Shown here: piece by piece, positions 34,300-46,138 of the stretch | Layout of the letters: every line of letters starts with the position of its first letter | How positions within the stretch are numbered: position 1 is the stretch's first letter | Source of the DNA: Pseudopithomyces maydicus | Lineage: Eukaryota; Ascomycota; Dothideomycetes; Pleosporales; Didymosphaeriaceae | Reading direction: 5' to 3' | DNA length: 64,000 nucleotides | NCBI GenBank assembly: GCA_026873275.1 | Contig: JANTUC010000013.1 | Span: 186,001-250,000 of the forward strand | Made by a program: the position numbers and the translations under genes | Notes under the pieces: model-generated | What the model was told of the DNA's origin: nothing | Database searches by the model: none | Seen by the model: the letters and a program-made list of their open reading frames with translations, nothing else

Positions 34300-36099
34300 A
34301 TGGCGCACAAGAAACACGTACGCGACAGCGCGACCGCGCTCTTCACGCGGTTTCCGAAGGATGGACGGGTGCCGTTCAAGCAGGTGGTGGCTGCGACGTG
34401 GATCTCGACGACGGCGCTGCTGCTTGGGATTGGGTTCGTGCTCGCAGTTGCGTTTTCGGCAGACGGGAAGTCGACGGGGGAAAATATATGGTATGAATAT
34501 ACGCCGACGTTCATCGCGGTGGGCGCAGTCATACTGCGAGGGTCGCTCGCCGCGCTGCTCGGTATAGCGCTGTATCAGAACCTCTGGGTGAATGTCGCGG
34601 CGCCGGGGGCAGGGAAGGGGAGGCGCTGCTTGGGGCGAAGAAAGAGGGGGCGTCTCGTTGAAGAGGGTGGAGGCGTTGCATTTGGCGTCGAGATTGGCGG
34701 TTGGCATGTTTGCGCATCCGATACTGAAAGGTGGGTGGATTGTGGGTGTCTTGGGGCTGGCAATCACGTCGGCGGTGCAGCCTGTTTTGCAGTCTGCTAT
34801 TGCGGTGCGGCAGGAACGGCAGATTGTCCCGAGCGATATTTCGATTTACCATCCGCAGTTCAACGGCTCGATCGCCCAGAGCGATGGCGCCATGATGCAG
34901 GCCAGTGGTCCGACGACCATTCCGCGCCGCTCCGCGCTCGCTGCCCTCTTGGGGACACACAGTGGACTCCGATACACCGACACGAATCTCACTGGTACTG
35001 CGAGCTTTGGACCCGTCAACTACCTCGATGTAGCCTGCGATATAGACGCCATACCAGGAAACGCATCCAACGCAGCGGGTTGGGACGTATACAACTTCAC
35101 ATACCGCTACCCCGATGCCGAAAAGATCACCGGCTACGACCTGACCGAGTTCCTCGACGTTTCCAACACCTCTGTCCTCTACGAAGGCATCGACATCCAA
35201 CTCGCCCTAAAGTCCAAGATCCAAGTCCGCGCCGTCATGTTCAACAACTCGCACTACCTCTCCCACCTCTGCACCGTGCAAACCGCAACCGGAAGCTGCA
35301 CCACGCACCTCGACGCCGGCACCGGCATCATGAGCGAGCTGAGCTGCGTCCGAGACCGCTTCATCAACCTGGACAGCGACCTCGCGCAGGATCTCTCGTT
35401 CTACGGCCCCGCAGGCGGCGTGCCCGCGCTGTTTTCATCGTTTCTCGAGGTCTTCGTCGGGAAAGCCGTCCTCGATATACACAACAGGTTTAACTTTGGG
35501 CGCTCGCTCTTCATGCTGGGCACGATGGTCATGGATACGAATGCGAAGATCGTCATGCCGTCCGATCTCGTGACGCACATGCAGCGCGTGCTGTGGGTTA
35601 CACCGCTACTGTCGAAGACGGGGCGCCGGATAATACTGCGCTGAATGTCACGATGGGTGTGGAGGCTGAGAAGAACGTGATTGTGTACAAGGTGGACAAG
35701 AACCGCGTTATTGCGACGGTGGGAGTCTTGTTCCTCATTGCCCTCGTGTGTTTGGGGTATGTTTCGTTGGTTGGGAGCGGCGCTTGTGGGCGGCTTGTGA
35801 GAGATAGCTTGGTACATTCGTTGACTGTCGCGGGGCCAAGCGGTCCTGCGGTCCGGGGTGCCTGTTTGGCCTCGTTGGAGGAGGTGCTGGAGAAGGCGGG
35901 CGATGAGACGCTGAGGTACGGCACGCTGCTGGAGGCTTCGGAAACGCTGAGCGGGCATCTTGGATTCGCGGAGGATGTCTCCGCTCCGAGAGCATATGGA
36001 GGGCAGTCGATTACAAGTGTTGGGAAGCCGGTTCCTGGCATGTGGTATGGCGGACAAGGTCTGCTCAAGAATAGGAAGGAGCAGGGTGGTCATGAGTGA
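34300..36099 (+). CDS. Multi-pass membrane protein, three frame breaks
   Basis: About 600 residues if three missing bases are allowed for, in G runs 34617-34620, 34646-34650 and 35595-35597. Frames then join NVAAPGAGKG to EALLGAKKEG to VSLKRVEALHLASRL, and later RVLW to GYTATVEDGAPDNTA. Predicted helices: TTALLLGIGFVLAVAF, FIAVGAVILRGSLAALLGIA, WIVGVLGLAITSAV, and near the C-terminus IATVGVLFLIALVCLGY. Between helices 3 and 4 is a loop of about 350 residues with several N-glycosylation sequons (NGS, NLT, NAS, NFT, NTS, NNS). This layout, three N-terminal helices, a large extracellular loop and a last helix, is common in uncharacterised ascomycete membrane proteins. The cytosolic tail is Gly/Ser-rich. 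The function is unknown. Confidence 0.78.
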
Positions 36100-36907
36100 C
36101 CTTGGGCAAGAGCATATAATATCAAAGATGGTAATTAGCATCTCAATGATTGATTTCCACATAATAAGAATAATGCATAGGCTCTCTTGTGTTTCAGAGT
36201 TCGAACTTGTCAATGTCTGTAGACATAGCGAGCCTTCGAGAAATGCTTAAAGGCAAATAAGGCAATTAATATTCAGATGCGTGTTCCCAACTGAAAACTT
36301 TAGAATATTATGCCACCCACGAGATGCAATACCTACATGGTTTTAAGGGTCTTGACTGAATCGGCACAATGCATGTTCCTATGGAGCCCTCGTTAAACAT
36401 GTTTGTCAACACTGTAGTATGAACAATTGAACCTGATGTAATCCGACCAGTCCAACGAAATATTATGGATTACGAGTTCATCTCTGCCAGAAGAACCTCA
36501 TGTGTTTTGTTGTTGTTTTGTGTTTTGAAAAAGCAGTAGCTGAATATGAGCCGACTAGGTGCAAATGCTTGGTAGGAGAAAACGCTATTACCCCTCTTGT
36601 AATAATATAAAAAGTAGCGTACAGAAAGATTGAGTCAAAAAGTGAAGAACACTATAAAGACGGAAGCGACTGGTAAGTTCGTTTTACGAAACGGGCACTT
36701 GCCCAACACCTTTTCACCTGCCGTTCTCATGTCACTTCCCTTCTCTTTTCCCGACGCATTCTGATTTTCATCACCTTTTTCCAAGTATAAAAACTGCCTT
36801 CGTTTTGGCGCTTCACTGTTTTCAGCCCCTTCCACAACAAACCCCTCCACATTACCATCGCAACAACGCTTCATCAACCGACACTCCCCTCAAGGACATA
36901 CACCACA
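36100..36907. other. Intergenic region
   Basis: AT-rich; no gene seen. The last 130 bases form the promoter of the gene at 36908. Confidence 0.6.
36786..36793 (+). promoter_or_regulatory. TATA box of orphan G
   Basis: TATAAAAA, 122 bases before the ATG at 36908, followed by a CA/CT-rich leader. Confidence 0.6.
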
Positions 36908-37903
36908 ATGTCACACCCAAACACACCCGGTAGCCCCAACATCTACCTGTCGTATGCTCCTGCGAAAAACATCGAAGACATGGTACCCAAGCGAGAGTAC
37001 AAGTACTTCAAAGGAGATTGCCCTCCGGAAGAGGACCCCTTCGCGCCAGAGTTTGTCCGACTTTTGAAAGAGGCAATCGGTCCCTCTTCAAACCAACAGC
37101 CGTCGCCACACCTTTCGGACGTCACTCCCTCTCCTCAAACGCTGAAAGAGGAATCGACCACCCCGACATATCAACAATCAGATGCATTCTTGAATCTGCC
37201 TGCCTACCCCGAACCATCATACCAGGATGCATCCGGAGACGATGCATTCGTGGATGAATCAGTCGGATGGGTGAATGATACCTCTTCTTGGATGAACTCG
37301 CTCCCACTGACGACACCAATACCGACCCGCAGCGCACTGAGTCACTCCATCCCTGCGCCCGCGCCATTGCCAGCGCCTGCATATTACATGCCATCCCACC
37401 CACCGCCAGCGCCAGCGCCGGCGCCTTTTCCAACGCCTGTCTATCACATCCCATCTCGACTACCTCCTGCACCAGCTTATCCTCTCGCACCCATGTACAA
37501 TGAGCCAAGTTATCCACAGCCTGTACCTCGACCCTTCGAAACTCCCGTGTACGGCGCACCAAGGGACCTCGCGCCCACCCATGCCTACTTCGAAGCGCCT
37601 ACTCGGGATACCCCGGGTTATACCCTACCCACGGCAGCACCTGCCTACGACGCCTCCAGCTCTTCCTTTCCTGGTCTTGGGGCCTCGGGTTTCGTCCCGC
37701 CGACCGTGGGTCATATGGAAGTACCTACGTACAGCGCGTCAAGTCACCCTTTCGTAGGTCCACCGCAAACTGGTACATACTCTCAATGTCCTTCCCAGGG
37801 TGTTCAATGGGTCGATACAAACGACTCAGACTTTATATCTCGGGCAGGTGGATTCTATTGGGCAAGCTCAAGTGCCGACTCAAGGTTCCAAGGTCCAAGG
37901 TGA
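36908..37903 (+). CDS. Orphan G, proline-rich disordered protein
   Basis: Single exon, 331 residues; the ATG follows CACA, a good fungal start context. No domain is recognised. The first 60 residues may fold (IEDMVPKREYKYFKGDC, FVRLLKEAI). The rest is Pro/Ala/Tyr-rich, with repeated P.P.YxxPS(H/R/Y) units (about residues 150-250), similar in style to the tail of gene A. There is no signal peptide or membrane segment. It lies in the same strand and neighbourhood as the DLTR-domain genes but lacks the VNFT and DLTR blocks. Confidence 0.75.
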   Translation: MSHPNTPGSPNIYLSYAPAKNIEDMVPKREYKYFKGDCPPEEDPFAPEFVRLLKEAIGPSSNQQPSPHLSDVTPSPQTLKEESTTPTYQQSDAFLNLPAYPEPSYQDASGDDAFVDESVGWVNDTSSWMNSLPLTTPIPTRSALSHSIPAPAPLPAPAYYMPSHPPPAPAPAPFPTPVYHIPSRLPPAPAYPLAPMYNEPSYPQPVPRPFETPVYGAPRDLAPTHAYFEAPTRDTPGYTLPTAAPAYDASSSSFPGLGASGFVPPTVGHMEVPTYSASSHPFVGPPQTGTYSQCPSQGVQWVDTNDSDFISRAGGFYWASSSADSRFQGPR

Positions 37904-38998
37904 ATCTGCTGTTAGGTAGATAGAGCTAGCACTGCAGATAACAACATGGCGGAGACATATGGAAAGTGCGTCGAGGTAGGTGGTTCGAGCTTGGGCGCGC
38001 CGACGGCGGGACGCTGTTATCGGGTTTTTTGGTCTTCTGGGTAACCTTGGCCCGTTTGCTGTGGTGGTGCGATACATGAATTGTGCATTATTTAATAGGA
38101 GCGTCGGAGGCGGTGGGAGGAGCATGGCAGGGACGTTCTGTGTCACACGTCAATACACAAGGGAATATTAGAATGGGAGAGCTGGACTTGAAGTGTGTAC
38201 GAAGTGCGACATCGCGAGAACAGCGGATGAGTACATTCAAGCGGCTGGAAATGGCAGTTCGTCAGAGTGTAAAGAATGGAACATTGGTATTGAGGCCATA
38301 AGCCGACAGGGGCGATTAGTGTGTCCATAGAAGACAAAGCCTTTTCTGACTTTGCTGATACTTCGGTGGTTCAAAGCGTCGGATAGTGGTTGGGATTTCT
38401 CTACATCGCATTCTATCACAATACAAATTAATTGCATCACATCAAATCTCATCCTATGGGTGGGGCGGAAAGATCCGAGGTATCAATGTTAAATGTGTAG
38501 TATTTTTGGGAGCTGTGATAACTCAAGTTCAACCCCCCAATACAGATTCAACGGATGAGATCTACCAAGACAACATAAGAGCGTCGATTTCATGGTAGAG
38601 TATCAGATTGCCCAGAAATTACTTATCAACTAATTTCTCGCGACATCACTGCCAAGCTTAGTCATCCCACCGGACGCGCGATACGCCTATCTCCATTACG
38701 CTCACAGTTTTGTGCCACTTGAAGTTGATTAATGCAATAGTTGGTTCTTTTAGCGTTGTTTCTGCCTTGGCGCAGATTTTCTATCACCTCACAGAGAATT
38801 GCGGCACTTGATATTGTGCGACTGATTGACAATAGACGCGCGTGATTGCTTCTTGCCTTCACTGAGACAGCTACAAGCGATAACCCAAACGGCGCTGTCT
38901 CAACCAGCATTATAGATTCTACTTTTTTCAGCGCTTCCTTCGACTTAAAACGCCTTGCCTTACCTTTCCACGATTAGAAAATAGCAGTACCGCACAAG
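37904..38998. other. Intergenic region
   Basis: No supported gene. The last 100 bases (CTTCCTTCGACTT, CCTTACCTTTCCACGA) look like a pyrimidine-rich promoter and leader for the gene at 38999. Confidence 0.55.
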
Positions 38999-39784
38999 AT
39001 GTCCCTCGCCAGCGACATGTTCGAGGCCTCATCCCTCCCAGTCGAGCAGCAGTATCAGGTATGTCAGCCATTATTATCGAAACTCTGTATCAGCTGCTGA
39101 TCCGAACAGCTTTACGGCAACGGCTTCGTCATGCCCAGCGCATATGGTCCTCCACACCTACAGCATGCGTCTACCCACTACAACGGGACCTTGCCTTTTC
39201 CCCAGCAACCACTACCCACTTTTGGAACTTCGAATCCCTATATGAGTCACCAGCCGTCAGTAAACTCCTACCAGTCTACTGGGGTTCCGTACGGTGAACT
39301 ACCGCTACTCCGAGAAACGTACGACACCAACCAGGCCGACATGTTCTACACCGGACCGACCATCGATCTCCTGCAGCAAATGCAACAAGAGCAAGAGGCA
39401 GCTATCCTAAGCGAGTGGCACTCCGAGTGGGAGATCGCAGAGCGATCAGAAAAGCCGTGGGTCAAACGTCCCGGCAAGGGCGGACGCCGTCTGCCATGCA
39501 TGCTTAATACACACACACGTATCGATTTGCGCAATCATGAGGCGAACGCGAAAAAAGTACCGCTGAACTACTGGGGTGGCAACCACGAAGCTCCAGAGGG
39601 CGTGCTCAGCCAGGAGATACGATGGACCCAAGAGATATGGCGGAAGAAAAAGCTTGCATATCGGCGCGCCGCAGCCGCGCGACGACCCTCTGAAAATACG
39701 ATGCGGGGATTTGGTTGTATCGGGCAGATCATGCAGCAGGAGATGCAGAACAATATGGGCGTTTACCACCAGCAGGTGGTTTGA
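38999..39784 (+). CDS. Orphan H, W/K/R-rich C-terminus
   Basis: Exons 38999-39058 and 39110-39784; the 51-nt intron has GTATGT, a CTGAT branch site and AACAG, phase 0; 244 residues. The ATG at 38999 lies inside ACAAGATG and is confirmed by the splice (VEQQYQ joined to LYGNGFVMP). No domain is recognised. The first half is Tyr/Pro/Gln-rich and probably disordered; the second half is helical and charged (LLQQMQQEQEAAILSEWHSE, SQEIRWTQEIWRKKKLAYRR). EIRWTQEIW weakly recalls ENIRWAKEQ in F and the 45126 gene, but this is too short to call homology. Confidence 0.75.
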
Positions 39785-40384
39785 GCGACGTGCTCCGCGG
39801 AGTTGGACATTCTGCAACTTCAACAGAAGTTCCACAGACCGCGTTTGAATATCAGGATTTTTGAAATCTTTTATCAGGGATGCAGCAAACGAGACAGCAA
39901 TTATCATTGACCGCCTAGCCTGCATGGTCACTCGTTCGATGACCCGCATTTCGAAAAGTCAGGCGCGCTGCGTCCCGACAACGGATCTACATAAAACATC
40001 TTTCGGGATTTCCTTTTGGAAGTGTAAAATAGGCGGTCTCACAGGGCAGTGCTGGATCAGTTTTTTTAGGGTATTTGATACAAAAGCGTCCTACCAGGGT
40101 TCATGGAAAATGGAAAACGGGCAAGCTGGAGGAGTCGACCGCATATATATAGCAATGATACATCAAATACCCGAATCATCATTCTTTAGTGAGAGTAACT
40201 GTCAAGTACAGAGTGCGTAGGCTCACAGGTGAAGGTGAAAACACAGTCACGTGATGCGTCTTAGCCAGCGGCTGGGCAGGATAACGTAGCCCCGCCCTTC
40301 ACCTCTTCTATTAAAAGCCTTGAAGTCTTACCTAACTCGAAATACCGGCGACTTAGCACTTCAAAAACCTGGCAATCCACAACT
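39785..40384. other. Intergenic region
   Basis: Promoter region of gene E, with an imperfect inverted pair GGTATTTGATA (40069) and ATCAAATACC (40161). No gene seen. Confidence 0.5.
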
Positions 40385-43122
40385 ATGGACAGTAGGTACC
40401 TGACGCCATATCTTAGACCCCTGGGCACCCTGATCCCTGGGACGAACATCCAATTGCCGATTAGACCTGTTAACCCTATGAACTCAGCCGCAACTCTCGA
40501 TATGACGCAAGATATGGAGAATGATAAGCAGCTCAAGGATACGGACGAGCATGTCGCCAAGAAACAACGAGTTGACACGGGTGAAGCTAAGGTACAACTG
40601 TGTTGGCTATTATCAAGTTACACGACTAAACTTTCTCAGGATCATAACTCATACCACGAGAATGGAGACATCTCAGTAGATCCCAAGGATACTGAGGTTG
40701 AAGACCGTATGTCATTTACTGACGTGTTGTTGTCGGGTGAACCAACGCAGCTTCCTTCTTTAACAGGTGCTGTGTCAACCAATCCAATGCGCGTATATAA
40801 ACACTCTACCCGCAACACTAACACCACATACCCAACAGATATCTACTCAACAGCCAATGCCACGATATCGACTAAGATGGAGCAATCTACGCGCAAGCGT
40901 GCCACGCCCGCTAAGACCTCAAATCCTCGTGAGTTTCTTCACGACCAATGGCGTCGTAACATCAAAAGTAATATCGATTTTCCAGTTATGGCGGATATTA
41001 CCGACCACGACTATGATTTCAAGACCCTTCTCGCGGACTACCATCGTCCTGTGAACTTCACTGCCGTAGAAATCATAGTTTTCCTGCCGCGACTGTTCCT
41101 CAACGAGGGGATCGCCCGCCGCTTTGCAAACAACAACATCCAGAACCCCGAGCATATGAAGATCCTGCAGCTGCACCGGCGGATCCTTATCTCGACTATC
41201 ACCATCGGAGCTCAATACCGTGCCGCGCTTCAGCCGTACGAAGTAGTCGACGGCGAAGAGAAGTACAAGGGGAAGAACTGGAATCGTAAGGAGCACAAGG
41301 TTCCCCTCAATTGGGATCACGAGTCGATCGCAATCAATGACTTCGTCCCCGATCGCATCCTTCGCAATCGCACCGCCGTGCCCGAACCGCCCAGCGTGCC
41401 CTTCCGCAGTCTGATGGATAACGTGTATCAGCTGCCAGCATATGAAGACGCGGCTGATCTCACGCGCGCAGTCCGCTTCGTGAGCGACCAGCCTGACCAA
41501 GCGAAAGATATGCTAGGTCACGAGCCGATGTTTCCTGACGATCTCACCGCCGTGCTTGGCCACTTAGGGCACGCCCCGCCTCAAACGCAGAACCAGGATA
41601 AGCTGATTGCGCGGCGATATCGGAACATAGACAAGAGCGAGTTGCCGCAGACGCCCAGCGATCAGGTCGATACGCCTCGGACTGTGTCGACTCCATCTGG
41701 TTCGGAGAGCAATGCGATTGGCACGCCTGGCTCGATGAATGGAAACCAGCATCATACCCCTTCGGTGCATGAAGCGACAGCCAGCCCCGTCCCCTCCGCT
41801 TTGGCCTCAGAAATTGCTGGCCCTCCGTCCCCGACGCATCAAGATCTATTCACTCAAGCTATCCATCGAGCTATCCTTGGGGCCGGCTCCAACCCTCATG
41901 CGGCTGACCTCCTTACCACTCCCCCAAATAGACAGATACCCGGTCCATCGACGGCCGAATCCAATCTCTTCAACCAAGTCCACCAAGCTCACCTCAACTT
42001 CGGCCCTCCAGCACGTCCCCGCAACATACTATTCAACAACCACGTACCCCCGGCACCCAACCCACCAAACACGTGGCAACAACCCTTCGATCCCACCTTC
42101 ACCTTCGTCCAACGCCTTCCCGCCCTTCCTGTCGAACGCCTCCCCGCCCCTCCCTTCTCAGACCACCCTTTCAACTACATCCCCGACATGCTCCTCCGCG
42201 ACTACGACCTGAACCGCCAGGCGCCAGACTTCGAGGGCATCGCCCCCGCGACCTTCTACGACGCCGTGCTCTTCGCGCTTCGCCCGGATCAGCTCCTTAT
42301 CCCTTGGATGTGCAATTCGAACCATGTTAGGCGGCTCCAGTCGATGCGCGAGCAGGAAAATATGGGCAGGGAGCAGGAGGAGGATTTGTGGGCTACGCAC
42401 GAGGGCTACCGGCAGCGCGAGATGCATGGTCGGTTTAGCGCGCTGGTTGGAGGGCAGCCGCAGCAGCCGCAAATGGGAGGGCTGACGGATGAGGATCGCC
42501 GCGATCTGTTTGGGGGGCTGGAGGGAAGCGGTTTGGATGGAGGGACTGGCTTTGGTGCGGGGGGAATGGCTTCGTTTATGGAAGCGGCCCTAGTGGCGGG
42601 AATCACTTCGTTTCTGGAAGCGGCCCTAGTAGTGGGAGTCAAATCGCCTCAGGGAATGGCTTTGGTGGGGGTAGTAGCTTCGCTTCGGGAAGTGGTTTTG
42701 GTGGTGGAAGTGGCTATACTTCAGGAAGTGGTTTTGGTGGTGGAAGTGGCTTCGCTTCGGGAAGTGGCTCTGACGAAGGGAGTGGCTACGCTTCGGGAAG
42801 TGGTTTCGGTGCCGGCAGCGGATATGGTACAGGCAACCACTTCGATGGAGGCAGTGCTTTTGACGGAGGAAGCATGCTCACTGGAACTGGCCATTTCGGT
42901 GCAGCTGACAATCTCGCCGGAGGAGTTGGATACGATACATCGGATGAATTTGGCGGGGTTCAATACGTCACAACGCATAACTTCGGTGGAGGCAGCACTT
43001 TTGGAGGAACCAACGATGTCGGCGGAGGAGATGGCTTTGGCGGAGGGAACGTTTTCGACGGAACTGCTATGAATGAAGAGCTTGGCGGTGGGGGCCACGG
43101 TGTGCATGGTGCGTCGGCTTAG
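40385..43122 (+). CDS. Orphan family member E, frameshifted Gly/Ser tail
   Basis: The literal frame ends at 43072, but the coding frame shifts at the G6 run 42559-42564; with one more G it runs to the TAG at 43120 (about 912 residues). The function is unknown. The DLTR-type domain starts near nt 41048: PVNFTAVEIIVFLPRLF, then NWNRKEHKVPLNWDHESIAI, VPFRSLMDNVYQLP, AADLTRAVRFVSDQPD and MFPDDLTAVLGHLG. The N-terminal 220 residues are polar, with a basic stretch (TRKRATPAK). After the domain comes a Pro/Asn-rich middle (residues about 400-620), then a Gly/Ser tail of SGSGFGGGSG(F/Y)(A/T) repeats. In-frame introns are possible in the 5' part (for example 40592-40639, GTACAA...CTAAAC...CTCAG, 48 nt); sequence alone cannot decide. 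Confidence 0.75.
42570..42880 (+). repeat. Gly/Ser coding repeats of gene E
   Basis: Repeated GGTTTTGGTGGTGGAAGTGG-type words, coding for GFGGGSG in the shifted frame; in the literal frame the same DNA gives an implausible LREVVLVVEVA repeat. The first two units (from 42568) share GGAAGCGGCCCTAGT. Confidence 0.8.
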
Positions 43123-43494
43123 GTGGCCGAGGCGCCGTATGCATACGGTACGAACGATGTGGACGATAAGAATTACGTGGATGATTCCAACGATTCGATC
43201 ACCACGAGCTCCGCAAGCTATACAGAGAACGCGGAGGATGCCGAAGACGTCAAAGATATGGACGACGAGCAGAACAAGGGTCCCAACTTCTCATCCACGG
43301 CGAGCAACGCAGATGACGCATAGAAAGCCTCAACGCAGGATGCGACCCAGGTGAACGGTACAGGTGATTCGCGCACCGCTCCTGGTGGATGGTATCTAGG
43401 TATGGATGACGCGGAGACCCCATCCAACCACATGGGCGATGCGGACAACATGTTTTCTGGATGGTACCTTGGCGCAGACGAGATGGACTATTAG
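43123..43494 (+). pseudogene. Coding-like continuation of gene E behind stop codons
   Basis: In the Gly/Ser frame, after the TAG at 43120, the sequence remains protein-like: EAPYAYGTNDVDDKNYVD, an acidic stretch to NADDA, a second TAG (43321), then a tail with the repeated motif GGWYLGMDD / SGWYLGADEMDY before the final TAG at 43492. Both inner TAGs could come from CAG by one C-to-T change. It may be a decayed C-terminus, or 3' UTR that resembles protein by chance. Confidence 0.45.
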
Positions 43495-43814
43495 CGGATG
43501 AGGTGGAATATGGACAGACGATATGCAATAGGAGCAGACGGAATGCCCTAGAAGCATACGAGATGAACTACTAGCGCCTTGCATCACGAGGAATTCTTGC
43601 AGATGCAATATGTAGAACCTGTCAATTAATCAAGATGTGATTCTTGAGCCGCACCCTCATCCTATCTTACAACGGTGTGGGAAAAAAAATAAAGACCCTT
43701 AGCCCAATCAGCCATCAGGGCATTCCACTACCTTTCTAGTATAGCTCCCATCCAAAAGCAAACCCGGTATATCACGCACCCAACCAAAGCAAACAACCCA
43801 TCACCAGCCCCTCT
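43495..43814. other. Short 3' intergenic region
   Basis: Between the end of the gene E region and the stop of the convergent minus-strand gene. It contains an A-rich stretch (GAAAAAAAATAAAG at about 43680), probably UTR. Nothing else seen. Confidence 0.5.
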
Positions 43815-44267
43815 CTAGATCGCAAATACAGCCCCCACCCCCACCATCGCAAGTCCCACCACAGGTATCCCCTGCACCGCGGCACCCCCCATCTGCATGC
43901 CCGCCATCGCCGTCGGGCTCGCAGTCTCCATTGTCATCCCGGATACCTCGGACAGAGCGGAGATGGGCTTCGTCGTCGCCGTCGCCATCGACATGCCGCT
44001 CATGGACATCGCGGATCCGGTGCCGGAAGAGAGGCTCATGCCGGCGGGGCCCGAGGAGGCGGCCGCCGTGGGCTTCGAGTCGCCCCACATCATGGTTACG
44101 GGGCCTTGGCTGGTGGAGGAGCCTGGTGGCGGGGGTTAGTATGTGTGTATGTAGATGCGCTGGGGGAGGTGGAGATGGAGATGCAGGTACGAGGGATGCG
44201 ACGAACCTTCAGCAGCGACCGAGAGCGCAAAGAGAAGCGCGGAACCGAGGACCTGGAAAGCGTGCAT
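43815..44267 (-). CDS. Small GPI-anchor-type Ser/Met-rich protein
   Basis: Exons 44267-44207 and 44122-43815 on the minus strand; the 84-nt intron has GTTCGT, a TACTAACC branch site and ACCAG; 122 residues. The N-terminal signal peptide is MHAFQVLGSALLFALSVAA. The mature chain is short and rich in Ser, Met, Thr and Gly (SMSGMSMATATTKP, MTMETASPTAMAGMQMG), and it ends in a hydrophobic run (IPVVGLAMVGVGAVFAI) without a charged tail, which is the pattern of a GPI-attachment signal. It probably sits on the plasma membrane or wall. Met-rich clusters can bind copper, but that is speculation here. No known domain is seen. Confidence 0.82.
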
Positions 44268-45125
44268 CTTGAACGACCGTCGTTGTGTATGAATCGATTA
44301 AAAAGAATAAGATGTAATTAAGCGCGCGCGAATGAACGTATGTATCTGACCAGCAGCTATTCTCTCAACGAAAGATACAAGTAAAAAATCGTCCTTCAAG
44401 AACCAACCCGCCGTCGCGCTCCCATCCCCTCCTATATACTTCTCTGCCTCCCTCCCGCTCCCTCGACACAGACTGCGCAGACCCCCTCCAGGCCCCCCTC
44501 CAGCTCCACCGCGACGCCGCGCTCGCTCGGATGTTCGCCTTCCAGTCGCGCGACCAAACGCTCCTGCAGCGAGCGGACCCCGCAGCGCGCACGCGGTTGG
44601 CCGAGGGCGCGGAACGGAAACGCGGGCGCATGTCAGTTGATTGAGCTGGTGTTTTGGGGGGCGCGGGTTTGTTGCAGGGGTGTTTCATGATCGTCGTGGG
44701 AGGGAGGGGTGGGGGCTTGCTGGATGGGGGATGGTGGGTGCATGGTGCGGGAGTGGGGAAAGTTTGTTTCGACCTACGTGCAGGAGGCGGAGGGGAGGGC
44801 GGCGCGTTTGCATATATGTGCACATATGTATGAACAACGAGGAGAGAGGGAGTGGATGGAAGCGCGATTTTGGGGTATTGTGTAAGAGGGGACTTGTTGT
44901 TATGGAGGGGAGTGGGTTAGGTCGTGGACTGGTGAGGATGCTGCTCCGTCTCGACCTGCCTCGCATTTAGCGCCATTCATCGTCTATAATCCGACCAGCA
45001 CTCAGTAATCCATCTCAAAATCAAGTCTTCATCGCATCGCAGAACTTATCGCATACCCCCCGTCCGTCTCCAGCGTCGCCTCGCTCCTCCAGCCCCTCGT
45101 ACGCACCCATCTCACACCCACCCCA
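44268..45125. other. Intergenic region
   Basis: Promoter side of the GPI-type gene and downstream of the 45126 gene. G- and C-rich; overlapping open frames on both strands are low-complexity and I reject them. Confidence 0.5.
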
Positions 45126-46138
45126 TCACAACCTCCCCTCCCACCCCTCAGGCAACAACCCCGGCTCCTGATACTCCGCCTCCATCGCCCCCATCAACAT
45201 GGCATCCATCCACGCCTCCTCCTCCGCCTCCTCCTCAAGCTCATCCTGAATCGAAACAATCAGCTCCCCCGACGCCCACAACTGCCCCTGCCTAATCTCC
45301 ACAATCCGCTCCATGTGCTCGGGGCACTCGGTCCAGCCCCTTTCCCCAAACGTCAAATACTGCTCGCGTGCCCAGCGGATATTCTCTGCCCAGCCGGTGA
45401 GGTCGGCGCTCCGAGGGGCGTGGATGAGGTGGAGGGGGCGGAAGGGGGTGTTGGGCGGGGGCCGGGGCCGAAGGCGTGCGGGTGGAAGGGGGAGGTGGGT
45501 TGGTCGATTTCGTTGTCTGGGTGGTGTTCGGTGGGTGGGTTGAGGGCGTCGATTTCGTCGGTGTCGGGTTTTTGCGAATGGCGGTGCTGGAGGAAGGCGA
45601 AGTGGAGGGCATGGAGCGACATCGTGCCTGTGGGTGGAGCTTTTACCCAGCGGAGGGGCGCGGTGGTGGCTTCGGGGATGGTGTTGCTGGTGTGGGAAGC
45701 TTGTGGGTTGTCTTTTGGTGGGACTGTTAGGTTGTTATTGATCACTTGAAGAGCTTACGTGCGCCTGCAGGCGCAGTGTCGTGGAGCGTACCTATGTTGG
45801 ACTGAGACTGCCCGTCGTCTATCGTGTTGTCTGACCAGTAGCCTCACCGACGGTTAGTTTGAGCTATCCAAATGTCATTGTGGGTAGCGTAAGAGCTTGC
45901 CAGTACCTTGCATCGACTCCCGCTTCTTGCGCGACGGCCTTTGCCGGCGGGACGAGTGTCTGCGCCCTGAGGGTCCTGGGTCTGCCGCATAAGTACGTCT
46001 TGAGGTTTGCCGGCTCGATCCTCCTGTGCTCTTTGTCACGCTCGCCTGTCTTTCCGTCGGTTGCTCTATCGGTGGCTCGTGGTCGTCAGAATCCTCGTTC
46101 GCAGGACCGCCCCAGCGCTGAAGCATTTCTTCGTCCAT
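45126..46138 (-). CDS. Orphan with WAENIRWA module, divergent to F
   Basis: Minus strand. Exon 1 is 46138-45907 (acidic then basic: MDEEMLQRWGGPANEDSD, GRRHSSRRQRPSRKKRE), ending at a GTACTG donor. One or two introns lie between 45906 and 45724; a 33-nt mini-exon at 45791-45759 is possible. The last exon starts at 45723 (VPPKDNPQASHT) and runs to 45126, with one frame break in the G/C runs at 45453-45467 that needs one missing base. It then reads PNTPFRPLHLI, LTGWAENIRWAREQYLTFG, WTECPEHMERIVEIR and an acidic end. PFR.L, WAENIRWA.EQ, FG, WTE..EH and IR align in order with F. The function is unknown. It is head-to-head with F, about 1 kb apart. Confidence 0.65.

Noticed and set aside
34141..35200. 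Minus-strand frames of 208 and 223 codons opposite the membrane protein
   Set aside because: They overlap conserved helices of the plus-strand gene; GC-rich shadow.
40793..40838. Candidate intron GTATAT...CCAACAG in gene E
   Set aside because: 46 nt, which would break the frame unless combined with another event; not supported by sequence alone.
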